Below are positions 48,829-60,000 of a DNA stretch of 60,000 nucleotides, one piece after another. The DNA comes from Nematostella vectensis. Lineage: Eukaryota > Cnidaria > Anthozoa > Actiniaria > Edwardsiidae. The stretch covers positions 3,115,001-3,175,000 of the forward strand of contig NC_064039.1 of NCBI RefSeq assembly GCF_932526225.1, written 5' to 3'. The position numbers and the translations under genes were made by a program. The stretch's first letter is position 1; each line of letters opens with the position of its first letter. The notes beneath the pieces are model-generated. The model saw nothing but the letters and a program-made list of their open reading frames with translations, searched no databases and was not told where the DNA came from.

Positions 48829-51266
48829 CGACAGACTTGGATTGTATTATACCACCCTGGCTACAGACTTGGATTGTATTATACCCCCCTGGCTACAGAC
48901 TTGGATTGTATTATACCCCCTGGCTACAGACTTGGATTGTATTATACCCCCTGGCTACAGACTTGGATTGTATTATACCCCCTGGCTACAGACTTGGATT
49001 GTATTATACCCCCCTTGCTACAGACTTGGATTGTATTATACCCCTGGCTACAGACTTGGATTGTATTATACCCCCCCTGGCTACAGACTTGGATTGTATT
49101 ATACCCCCCCTGGCTACAGGCTTGGATTGTATTATACCCCCTGGCTACAGACTTGGATTGTATTATACCCCCCTGGCTACAGACTTGGATTGTATTATAC
49201 CTCCCTGGCTACAGGCTTGGATTGTATTAAAACCCCCCTGGCTACAGACTTGGATTGTATTATACCCCCTGGCTACAGACTTGGATTGTATTATACCCCC
49301 TGGCTACAGACTTGGATTGTATTATACCCCCTGGCTACAGACTTGGATTGTATTATACCCCCTGGCTACAGACTTGGATTGTATTATACCCCCTGGCTAC
49401 AGACTTGGATTGTATTATACCCCCCTGGCTACAGGCTTGGATTGTATTATACCCCCCTGGCTACAGGCTTGGATTGTATTATACCCCCCTGGCTACAGAC
49501 TTGGATTGTATTATACCCCCTGGCTACAGACTTGGATTGTATTATACCCCCTGGCTACAGACTTGGATTGTATTATACCCCCCTGGCTACAGACTTGGAT
49601 TGTATTATACCCCCTGGCTACAGACTTGGATTGTATTATACCCCCTGGCTACAGACTTGGATTGTATTATACCCCCCTGGCTACAGGCTTGGATTGTATT
49701 ATACCCCCCTGGCTACAGGCTTGGATTGTATTATACCCCCTGGCTACAGACTTGGATTGTATTATACCCCCTGACTACAGGCTTGGATTGTATTATACCC
49801 CCCTGGCTACAAACTTGGATTGTATTATACCCCCCCTGGCTACAGACTTGGATTGTATTATATCCCCCTGGCTACAGACTTGGATTGTATTATACCCCCT
49901 GGCTACAGACTTGGATTGTATTATACCCCCTGGCTACAGACTTGGATTGTAGTATACCCCCTGGCTACAGACTTGGATTGTATTATACCCCCCTGGCTAC
50001 AGGCTTGGATTGTATCATACCCCCCTGGCTACAGACTTGGATTGTATTATACCCCTTTGGCTACAGACTTGGATTGTATTATACCCCCTGACTACAGGCT
50101 TGGATTGTATTATACCCCCCTGGCTACAGACTTGGATTGTATTATACCCCCCCTGGCTACAGACTTGGATTGTATTATACCCCCCTGGCTACAGACTTGG
50201 ATTGTATTATACCCCCTGGCTACAGACTTGGATTGTATTATACCCCCTGGCTACAGACTTGGATTGTATTATACCCCCTGGCTACAGACTTGGATTGTAT
50301 TATACCCCCCTGGCTACAGACTTGGATTGTATTATACCCCCTGGCTACAGACTTGGATTGTATTATACCCCCTGGCTACAGACTTGGATTGTATTATACC
50401 CCCTGGCTACAGACTTGGATTGTATTATACCCCCTGGCTACAGACTTGGATTGTATTATACCCCCCTGGCTACAGGCTTGGATTGTATTATACCCCCCTG
50501 GCTACAGGCTTGGATTGTATTATACCCCCCTGGCTACAGACTTGGATTGTATTATACCCCCTGGCTACAGACTTGGATTGTATTATACCCCCTGGCTACA
50601 GACTTGGATTGTATTATACCCCCCTGGCTACAGACTTGGATTGTATTATACCCCCTGGCTACAGACTTGGATTGTATTATACCCCCTGGCTACAGACTTG
50701 GATTGTATTATACCCCCCTGGCTACAGGCTTGGATTGTATTATACCCCCCTGGCTACAGGCTTGGATTGTATTATACCCCCTGGCTACAGACTTGGATTG
50801 TATTATACCCCCTGACTACAGGCTTGGATTGTATTATACCCCCCTGGCTACAAACTTGGATTGTATTATACCCCCCCTGGCTACAGACTTGGATTGTATT
50901 ATACCCCCCTGGCTACAGACTTGGATTGTATTATACCCCCTGGCTACAGACTTGGATTGTATTATACCCCCTGGCTACAGACTTGGATTGTAGTATACCC
51001 CCTGGCTACAGACTTGGATTGTATTATACCCCCCTGGCTACAGGCTTGGATTGTATCATACCCCCCTGGCTACAGACTTGGATTGTATTATACCCCTTTG
51101 GCTACAGACTTGGATTGTATTATACCCCCTGACTACAGGCTTGGATTGTATTATACCCCCCTGGCTACAGACTTGGATTGTATTATACCCCCCCTGGCTA
51201 CAGACTTGGATTGTATTATACCCCCCTGGCTACAGACTTGGATTGTATTATACCCCCTGACTACAG
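48829..51266 (+). repeat. 31-33-bp minisatellite, open in all three plus frames
   Basis: Unit CTACAGACTTGGATTGTATT plus ATACCCCCTGG, 31 bp, with length variants differing by one or two C. About 77 copies. The unit contains no TAA, TAG or TGA in any plus frame, so long overlapping open frames (up to about 375 codons, repeating YRLGLYYTP, WLQTWIVLYP and LATDLDCIIPP) arise mechanically. A 1041-bp higher-order duplication is marked by rare variants repeated at that offset: TGTAGTATA (49950 and 50991), TATCATACC (50014 and 51055) and ACCCCTTTGG (50050 and 51091). Confidence 0.95.
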
Positions 51267-52137
51267 CTTTATTAAAGAAGAAACTAAGGGGAAACGGTAT
51301 TTCAAAATTAGTTAATTAACTGATTTTTTAAGTGTTTGGGCTACTTTACAAGGTGGGAATTAATAGAAAACAATGGGAGACCCAAAAAGTTGAGGGTGGG
51401 AGTATGGCGGGCAAAAAAGTTAGGGGAGGTAATAAAAATGGGGAACAAAAGAAGTCAGGGGGGTAGAAAATGAGGAGCCTTCCTCCAAAAAATAAACTGA
51501 CCCTAGAAGTGAGGGGAGAGAGTTAACAACAGGGGGTAGGGGGGGGGGGCACAAGATGTGGGGAATGTAATACAAAATTGGGGTTGGGAGGAGCACAGGA
51601 GTACGTGTGAGTAAAAAATGGGGGCACAGGAGGTGGGAGTTGAGGACTTGAAAGGGGAAAGCTTATTCGAAAAAAAAAACTGATACTAGAGGGGTATAAA
51701 AAAGAAGATATCGTGTGTGTGTGTGTTTTTTTTTTTCACCAAAAAGGCCAAAAATATAAGAGCTGTAATAGCTGTATGTATCCCTTTCCCGGCAAGGAAT
51801 TGTGTTGCAAAAGGGTATTAAATGATTCTAAAAACTCTCACATAAAATTGGAAACCATTTCAGTGATGGCCAATGAAAAGACTTCAAGGCGATTCGGCAT
51901 TTGCAAATCGACGTCGAGGGTTCGCAGAATATTTAAAACGCAGTAACAACTACAAGTTATGAAATATTCAAGAAGTCCAATCACTTGTTTATTAATTATT
52001 TGAGAGTATATAAACCCTCAATTAACGTCTATGAGCCCTGGCTCCCCTGGGAGACCCAGATTTGTTTCCACGTGTGCGTTACGGGATCCTCATCGCCTGA
52101 TAAAGATGAGATAGACTTAGCTATCAAACGACTGTTG
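51267..52137. other. G/A-rich upstream region of the LamG/TLDc gene
   Basis: Purine-rich sequence with many GGGG runs (51390-51700), then ordinary sequence. It should contain the 5' UTR and promoter of the plus-strand gene starting at 52138. No core promoter motif is certain. The reading frame is open upstream of the chosen ATG to about 51985. Confidence 0.4.
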
Positions 52138-54166
52138 ATGGCTTCGATGACGGTCTTTGCGAAGGTAAGGCATTCTTTTTCATTTTTGAGCAGCGCAAAA
52201 TTATTTTACGATGATATTAAGTGAGTCTAAAATAAGCAAACGATTTTGAGTTTTCTTATTGCTAGTTAAAATATAGAATACAAAAATAATTAACAGTGAC
52301 GTGCTTGCCTTTAAATAAGCTCAATTTTGTCAGGCTGATAAAAACTGTTTCATCTCCGAAGTATGGCCGGTATTCGTTTAGCTAAATAAAGATGTTACTA
52401 AACTCTTTAGCCGTACAACAAAGTGTACTTACCAAAGAGTTACACTCTTAAAGTCCTAAAGTCGCCAAAGTAATAAAAGAGAACAAAGAAATAGACAAGG
52501 ATTAAAGTATTTTACACCCATTTTTTTACGAGTGAATGAGTGTATTGTCGAAGATTTACTATCAGAATTTAACAGCAGTAATGGATAAATGGATAAATTT
52601 ATCTTGAACAAGAGCGAACTTTGGGACACACTTGATGGTTTAATCATATCGTTGGCACAGGAGAACCAAGACGATATTAGTTATTGGAAAACCGAGTTGA
52701 TATTAGCGATAAGAGAACAAAGACGATATTAGCAATAGAAGAACCAAGACGATATCAGCAATAGAAGAACCAAGACGATAATAGCAATAAAAGAACCAAG
52801 ACGATATTAGCAATAGAAGAACCAAGACGATATTAGCAATAGAAGAACCAAGACGATATCAGCAATAGAAGAACCAAGACGATATTAGCAATAGAAGAAC
52901 CAAGACGATAATAGCAATAAAAGAACCAAGACGATATTAGCAATAGAAGAACCAAGACGATATTAGCAATATAGGAACCAAAACGATATTAGCAAAAGAA
53001 GAACCGAGACGATACAAGCAATAGAAAAACCAAGACGATATCAACAATGGAGGAACCAAGAAGATATTAGCAATATAAGAACCAAGACAATATTAGCAAT
53101 AGAGGAACCAAGACGATTTTATTAATGGAAGAAACAAGACGATATTAGTAATAGAAGATTCAAGACGATATTAGCAATAGAAGAACCAAGACGGTATCCG
53201 CAATAGAATAACCAAGACGATATTAGCAATAGAAGAACCAAGACGATATCAGCAATAATAGAAGAACCAAGACGATATTAGCAATAGAGGAACCAGGACG
53301 AAATCAGCAATACAAAAACCAAGACGATATCAGCAATAGAGGAACCAAGACGAAATCAGCCGTAGATAGAGACTTTCTACTTAAGCTACACTACAATAAC
53401 AAATAATGATATCGCTTTTTTCGTGTTTTTTTTTTTTCGGAAGGGAGCTAAGCGCCCCAGCTTCTTTCATTGTGCATATCTTTACAACTTTTGGCGACAA
53501 AGATTTCTTATACTATACTGTTTGTGATAACTTGTGACTACACTCTTATTGTAACTTTATTCTAGAACATTCCGTCTTTCAGTATTATGCGAAAGTACCC
53601 ATTTCATCACTGAATTCCCTGATGTCCAGTATAACGGTTAACGTAAAATTTGTCCTTTTCAAATTGTTTTCTGTCTGTGTAGATCTCGTTGCTGATTTTA
53701 CTGGCTGGACTGTTCTTTCTCGTCTCCAGTTCCTTTGCGCTTCCAGATATCGACACTCGCCCAGGTGAGACGGAAGCACAGTCAGTCAAAAAGACAGACG
53801 GATATGAAGACAGACAGGCAGGCAGGCAGAAGAACAGACGGACAGACAGACAGACAGACAGACGGCGGCAGTCATAGGGACAGGCAGAAGACAGCAGGGG
53901 CGGATCCAGGATTTCAAAATAGGGGGTGGATAATAGCCGGATAGGCGGCTTATAACTGATCAAGTGGTTGTTGGTAGGTCAAATAGATCTAACAATACTT
54001 CACGCTGAATTGAATTTGTCGTGTCAGCAAAGTCGAGCAGGCGATGGCACACGGACAGTACCTTCTCCGTAGTTTTTTCAAATAAAGTGAATTTTCTATT
54101 ATTTTTTTGCTCCTGGACAGAAAGACGAACGGACAAGCAAAAAAACAGACAGACTGACTTGCACAA

Positions 54167-54235
<69 letters not shown>

Positions 54236-54691
54236 TAGATAGATAGATAGATAGACAGATAGATAGATAGACAGATAGACAAACATAAGAGACAAATATA
54301 CTGACAGACATTACAGGCAGACAAACAGAAAGACAAAGAAACAACAGAGAGCAAAGAGCATGGAAAAAGACAGACGAGCGGTCAGAGACAGACATATTTT
54401 GCTTAACATTTTGCCACGTTTAGGGGACAACCACTGGCCTTTCACGCAGATGAACGGGACATCATTCCCGGACGTGTCCGGTACTCGAAATGCGACGGTG
54501 ATAGGCGACCAAGTGTCCGATGACATGGGCGTCCTCACCCTACCCGGGGAGGGGCGCGTAGACCTTGGTGAATTTGTGGGAGATTGTGTGAGTAGTCCCA
54601 ACCGCTGTCGCAATGGACTAACGATCAGCTTTTGGATGAAGCATCGAGGTAAGTCTATTATGATGTGTATGGTGTTTGATATAAAATGCAG

Positions 54692-54731
<40 letters not shown>

Positions 54732-57700
54732 ATACTGAATGTAGAGAGTTAGTTGTTTCGTTATAGAAACAGAAAGAAAACGTTTTTTAGAAGTTATAGT
54801 TGGGATCCTTGAAAGGATTTTCTGTAAATTGATTTCCCCCTTTCTATCAACAGGTTTCATTTCATACATTCTTGGGACCAACGCACTTTTTCAAGACACT
54901 CTCCACGCTTGGCTCGAATCGGAAGTTCCTAAAAACACGCGATGGGTTCCCTGCTTCCGCGCGTCCACCAGTCAGTGGAGTGGGGCTGAGTTCCATGCTA
55001 AGTGTGACGGGAAAGGGTCAACTGTCACGCTAGTGCGAGTGCGTGACTACGTGTTCGGAGGTTTTCTGAAAGATTCGTGGCCAAGTATGATTAAATTAGC
55101 ATCATCGCCATCATAACTACCACCATCAGTATCGGCATCATCATTAACACTCTCATCATCGTTATTACTATTGTCATTACCGCTAATTATAAACATCATC
55201 GAAATAATACTTGTCATATAATATCATTAGAATAATCAAAATGATTATTATTATCGCAAATCATTATCTTCATCGTCAGTATCGTCACCAGTTATTATCT
55301 CTTGATTTAAATCATGGTCATCGTCATAATATAATTATGATATATTTCTGCACCAATCAGCTTTCAATTTGAAATTTCCTCTTTATAGCTATTTCTCTCG
55401 GCACCAGTGCCTTCATGTTCAGCCTTGGTAACCTCGATGGGAGAAAACCCTTCAAACTCCCTATCATATCACCCGCATCTGTCGCTGCCACAAGCACTTC
55501 CACCTCGATGCCATGCTTTGGCCGTGTCGACCTGGTACTAAGTGACGTCATGGCGAACATCAGTTCCCAGTCCACATCAGACCCTGGTTATTCGTACCAA
55601 CTCCCTAAAGGGATCACGGCTGGCTCTTCAGAAGCGCGAAATCTGTTGGCAGGCAGCTTCAGCTTTAATGTAGACGAGGTGGAGGTCTTCTATGCTGAAG
55701 GTTCGTGTTCTCTAATTTCGGGTACAATAACATCTTTAGGTGATGATGATGATGATTATGATGAGTTATGATGAATTGTTTACTGCTATTTCAAGCAGTG
55801 GTCGCTGTGAAACGCTTGACAAAGGGGCGACTGCTTGGAGTCTAATTAGCCACGTGCTTGGCGCAAGGGTGATGTGTGGGTGTTTAGGTTTTGCTGTGTG
55901 GACGAGGAAACAATAGACTGTTGCCTCAGATAGTTAGGCTTGTTGGTGGTGTCAGAAACTCGACAGAGTTTTATTGGTTTACTGGCTTACTCACGGAATG
56001 GTCCATATAAATATTGCGCACATGAATTATTCCTTAAGAAGGCAAATCACTCCGCCATTTTATACTCCCGCTCAATTTCGAGTCACACATAAGAATCCAT
56101 TTCCATTGTCCAATTCAAGCGAGAAACAAATATATTTCCAATGAAATATCGTCAATAACGTATCGGACGTCATTCGTAGATTGTTATTTTGAAGTTTCTC
56201 TGCAAACAAACCGTTGTATTTTCAATGATGATCAATAACAAAGGAGTGGTTGATCGACATTCTTTAATCTTGCTCGACTACTACAGTATCATGCCCCTTA
56301 CCCTTCAATAGACCTGAAGCTTGCAAAAAGTTGGATCATCTCCTCTGGGGCCGACACTTCTTCCACGGGTGTCGCGATGCACACCCAGCCAGGGCTAGAA
56401 GCCGTCACCCACGTGATTCAAGTACAGACAAAGACCAAGAAGTGGCTCCTGTCATTAGACAACATTCCGACAAGCTGGCATCACGTGACTATGACGTGGG
56501 ACCTCACAAACGGGATAAAGTACTTCCAGGATGGGACAGCTATAGCTACCTCGGAGTCATCTACGGTGAGTTATAGCATTTCTATTATCCGCATATCATA
56601 AAAGCATCGTCATCATCGTGAAGGTCGTCTCGACACATTTACCAAACAGCCAACTAAATGTTTTGCCTTCAGATCTTGGCGACACCCGCGTCCGACAGTG
56701 CGACCCACTTGTGGATCGGCAGTAGTTCCTCTGCCCACAACCTGCAGATGTACGCCTTGACGATATGGCGGGCTGTTATCAGCGATCAGGAGATAAATGA
56801 CTTCATGAACACAGGTAAGCAAAACTACGAATTTAAAAAAAAATACCCCTTATAAGGGCGCTTTTTGTCCCGACCAGATGAGAGACCAGATAGTCATTTT
56901 ACGCTGAGTAACGCTAAATAATTTTTCCCATTGAGTAATTCAAACGGTGTCACACACAAAAATAATTGGTGGTCATTTTCGCAGCATCTTCCTACGTAAT
57001 GCACAGCGGAAACATTGTTGAGCAAGTTAATGCATAGAAGCGTTTTTCTAGGTCTTATTATACTTGTTATATGTGGCGAGTAACTGGGATATCGTTCTTT
57101 TTTAATCCATTTGTTTTCAGCTTACTCCCCAATGATAGACGACGAGAGCTCTGACTTCACGTGGTCGTCAAATAATCAGAGGCTATCCACCCCCTCATCC
57201 AATACCGGACCTCCACAATGGACCCCAAGGAGTAAGACTTCTTCCTTAGCTTCTTTACTTGGTTCAACTCATCAGTGGATTGGCATTAGGAACTCGGTGA
57301 TAAACACCCCTTCTTAAACAGCGCTTGTATTTTGGTGTTGCGTATGCTACTCTTTGTTTTGACAATTCTGGTATAAAGGGGTGGAATTGATACCAACACC
57401 TAACGTGGCCATGACACACATTTTGAAAAATTGTCTGAGTAATTGAGATTTAAATATTTGATCCAACATTTACCCATTTACAGGCTCGAGGGACGCAAAG
57501 CATGATGGTTCCCCGAACATACATTTTAAAGAATTCTTCATTGTTTTTTTTTTCAGTGGATAGAGGAGTTGACGACTTCTACTACAACTCCAGCAATGGA
57601 TCACCATTCTCTGTCTCCCTGGGAATGAGTAGTATAACAGATTTCACCATTTGCTGGTGGTATAATAATTATGGGTCTGGCTACCAAGTCTTGGCAGAAG

Positions 57701-60000
57701 TGTATGGCAGTCCAAGCAATTTCATCTCCTTTGGCACAGATGCCTTGAACAAATATGTTAAGTCTGAACTTGGCTCGTCCAAAACGTTAGTGGTCTTGAA
57801 AATAATTTAACAATATAATTATGCAAAAGATGATGGGACTTGAGAAAATTTAATGATTTGGATCAATTTTTGGTAACCATCAACCAAACCCAACCCTGCA
57901 CGCTTGCATCACACCCTATTTACCCTTGCACACACACTAATGCCCGTGCACACACCCTATTCACCTGTGCACACACACTATTTACCAGTGCACACACATT
58001 ATTTACCCGTGCACACACACTCATGCCCGTGCACACACCCTATTTACCTGTGCACACACCCTATTTACCTGTGCACACACCCTATTTACCTGTGCACACA
58101 CCCTATTTACCAGTGCACACACACTAATGCCCGTGCACACACCCTATTTACCCGTGCACACACCCTATTTACCCTTGCACACACACTAATGCCCGTGCAC
58201 ATACCCTATTTACCTGTGCACACACCCAATTTACTGTGAACACACACTAATGCCCGTGCACACACCCTATTTACCTGTGCACACACCCTATTTACCAGTG
58301 CACACACCCTATTTACCAGTGCACACACACTATTTACCCATGCACACACACTTATGCCCGTGCACACACCCTATTTACCAGTGCAGACACACTATTTACC
58401 CATGCACACACACTAATGCCCGTGCACACACCCTATTTACCTGTGCACACACCCTATTTACCAGTGCACACACCTTATTTACCTGTGCACACACACTAAT
58501 GCCCGTGCGCACACACTATTTACCTGTGCACACACCCTATTTACCCGTGCACACACACTAATGCCCGTGCACATACCCTATTTACCTGTGCACACACACT
58601 ATTTACCCATGCACACACACTATTTACCCGTGAACACACACTAATGCCCGTGCACACACCCTATTTGCCCGTGCACACACACTATTTACCTGTGCACACA
58701 CACTAATGCCAGTGCACATACCCTATTTACCCGTGCACACACACTATTTACCTGTGCACACACCCTATTTACCCGTGCACACACACTAATGCCCGTGCAC
58801 ACACCCTATTTGCCCGTGCACACACACTATTTACCTGTGCACACACCCTATTTACCCGTGCACACACACTAATGCCCGTGCACATACCCTATTTACCTGT
58901 GCACACACCCTATTTACCAGTGCACACACACTATTTACCCATGCACACACACTATTTACCCGTGAACACACACTAATGCCCGTGCACACACCCTATTTGC
59001 CCGTGCACACACACTATTTACCTGTGCACACACACTAATGCCCGTGCACATACCCTATTTACCCGTGCACACACCCTATTTACCCATGCACACACACTAT
59101 TTACCTGTGCACACACACTAATGCCCGTGCACATACCCTATTTACCCGTGCACACACACTATTTACCTGTGCACACACACTATTTACCAGTGCACACACA
59201 CACTATTTACCCATGCACACACACTATTTACCCATGCACACACCTTATTTACCCGTGAACACACACTAATGCCCGTGCGCACACACTATTTACCCGTACA
59301 CACACCCTATTTACCTGTGCACACACCCTATTTACCCGTGCACACACACTAATGCCCGTGCACAACTTACCGTGCACAATTCACCCGTGCTCACACCCTA
59401 TTAATTGAATACTAGTGCATTGAAGCCATTTTTTTTTAATTCTAATAAAAACAGTGCACACCTTAAAACCCCTTCAGTCCTGATCAAAAAGCCATGCTTT
59501 TTCGAAAGAAAAAAAACACCATTCAGTCTAAATGAAACCATGCAGTTCCGTTCACAGCCAATATCAAAACCCACGCAGTCCCAATTAAACAAAGTAACAT
59601 GTAAACATTAAAAAAATCTCTAAATAAAGACACCAAACACTTTCATACAAGAATATAAGAAATATTAAATAAGCGTCTAGTTTAAAATAAGCTCAAATTA
59701 CCTTCCAAGACTAAGACCCGCAAAATTACATGGGCGCCCAGCACCTAAGCACACTAAGACGAGTATTGATTATTGTTATTCTCAGTGACAAGGTCAGCGC
59801 GGACACCAGTAGAGGGTGGCGCCATATATGTGTCACGTGGAATCAGGAAGTACAGATGTACCTGGATGGACGGCACTTAGCCACACTCGAGCACAGTGGT
59901 ACTTTATCAGGCGATATCAAACTCTCTGTTGGTGCTACCAACTCGGGCAGCTACAAGTGGATTGGACTTATCTCTGCCTTAAAGATGTGGGATAGAGTAC
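52138..60000 (+). CDS. Secreted LamG/TLDc multidomain protein (5' complete, 3' cut by window)
   Basis: Exons: 52138-52164, 53683-53764, 54424-54648, 54854-55084, 55389-55700, 56312-56565, 56673-56814, 57121-57231, 57557-57785 and 59786 to beyond 60000. All phases match (0,1,1,1,1,0,1,1,2). The first two exons make a signal peptide: MASMTVFAK, then ISLLILLAGLFFLVSSSFA, with cleavage near ALPDID. Residues about 38-111 are the first half of a LamG/concanavalin A-like domain (GEGRVDLGEF..GLTISFWMKHR). Residues about 112-292 are a TLDc domain (WVPCFRAS, FHAKCDGKGSTVTLVRV, YVFGGF..SW, FMFSLGN, FGRVDLV, LLAGSFSFNVDEVEVFYAE). Residues 293-425 are the second LamG half (WIISSGADTSS, SWHHVTMTW, HLWIGSSS). 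A linker follows, then a second LamG/pentraxin-like domain from about 463 (FTICWWYNN, GWRHICVTWN, MYLDGRHLA). It is probably extracellular or a membrane-protein ectodomain. The choice of 52138 as start rests on the signal peptide; the ATG contexts are weak. Confidence 0.88.
52662..53372. repeat. 26-bp minisatellite in intron 1 of the LamG/TLDc gene
   Basis: About 27 copies of CCAAGACGATATTAGCAATA plus GAAGAA, period 26, with point variants (AGGAA, ATCAGC, AATAGC). It lies between the ATG exon and the signal-peptide exon. Confidence 0.93.
53785..53875. repeat. CAGA-rich microsatellite in intron 2
   Basis: Imperfect (CAGA)n and (CAGG)n units directly after the exon 2 donor of the LamG/TLDc gene. 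Followed by GCAGGGGCGGATCCAGGATT at 53895, which resembles a DNA-transposon end, but no partner end was found. Confidence 0.8.
54108..54345. repeat. (CAGA)n/(GATA)n compound microsatellite
   Basis: Nearly pure tetranucleotide repeat in the second part of intron 2 of the LamG/TLDc gene, ending about 80 bases before exon 3. Open frames on either strand are artefacts. Confidence 0.9.
55095..55300. repeat. Degenerate CAT/ATT trinucleotide-rich tract
   Basis: Imperfect CATCAT and ATTATT runs fill most of intron 4, between the two TLDc exons. A short pure (GAT)n run also lies at 54691-54730 in intron 3. Confidence 0.75.
55701..56311. other. Intron 5 of the LamG/TLDc gene
   Basis: About 600 bases between the TLDc module and the second LamG half. 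It starts with a short GAT-rich stretch. Nothing else is recognised. Confidence 0.5.
57886..59400. repeat. About 20-bp CA-rich minisatellite in intron 9
   Basis: Roughly 75 copies of CTATTTACCTGTGCACACAC, interspersed with a CTAATGCCCGTGCACACAC variant; the two form an irregular higher-order pattern. The alternating purine-pyrimidine GTGCACACAC core has Z-DNA potential. It splits the second LamG domain's coding exons (57557-57785 and 59786 onward). Confidence 0.93.
59401..59785. other. End of intron 9
   Basis: Non-repetitive AT-rich sequence between the CA-rich array and the acceptor TTATTCTCAG at 59776-59785. No other feature seen. Confidence 0.5.

Noticed and set aside
48782-51319. Several overlapping plus-strand open frames of 150-375 codons
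   Set aside because: They are the three frames of one stop-free 31-33-bp minisatellite; the peptides are mere register shifts of the same unit, with no independent coding evidence.
53960-54395. Minus-strand frames rich in Cys-Leu-Ser-Val and Ile-Tyr-Leu-Ser
   Set aside because: Products of the (CAGA)n/(GATA)n microsatellite.
57840-58561. Plus-strand open frames with His/Thr/Pro repeats (LPVHTPY, ARAHTLFT)
   Set aside because: Translations of the CA-rich 20-bp minisatellite in intron 9 of the LamG/TLDc gene.

Overview
This is a eukaryotic, intron-rich genomic window with GT-AG splicing, short exons, CCAAT/CRE/NRF1-type promoter motifs, foldback MITEs, a tRNA-derived SINE and large minisatellites. 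The mix of a TACC gene, an ANKRD55-like gene and a secreted LamG/TLDc protein suggests an early-branching animal, most likely an anthozoan cnidarian such as a sea anemone or coral. That placement is inference from gene content and repeat style; nothing in the window proves the species.

Four multi-exon genes were rebuilt by hand from splice sites with matching phases. On the minus strand, an unrecognised Ser/Pro/Arg-rich protein (4797 down to about 580, 7 exons) lies downstream of an ANKRD55-like protein with nine ankyrin repeats (16492 down to 7550, 9 exons, 395 residues). On the plus strand are a complete TACC gene (23331 to 45810, 18 coding exons, 879 residues, C-terminal TACC coiled coil) and a secreted LamG/TLDc protein (52138 onward, at least 10 coding exons, running off the window end). 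ANKRD55-like and TACC are transcribed divergently from the 16.5-23.3 kb interval, which holds CCAAT boxes, a CRE, an NRF1 palindrome and a long (TA)n tract.

Much of the rest is tandem repeat. TACC intron 5 is a 6.9 kb array of about 214 copies of a 32-bp unit, with a 2176-bp higher-order duplication. A 2.4 kb array of 31-33-bp units at 48.8-51.3 kb is open in all three plus frames and has a 1041-bp higher-order duplication. Smaller arrays sit in LamG/TLDc introns 1 and 9, in TACC introns 9 and 10, and at the left edge.

Three observations stand out. (1) In the ANKRD55-like gene two minisatellites are built from splice junctions: a 55-bp array repeats the exon 8 end with its 5' splice site about eight times, and a 32-bp array repeats the exon 3 acceptor about eight times. 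(2) In the LamG/TLDc gene a TLDc domain, encoded by two exons that are both phase 1-1, sits inside a LamG domain; skipping both exons would rejoin the LamG halves in frame. (3) A 367-bp palindrome with arms of about 147 bp is centred on a MITE-like hairpin whose relative lies 45 kb away at 1.4 kb.
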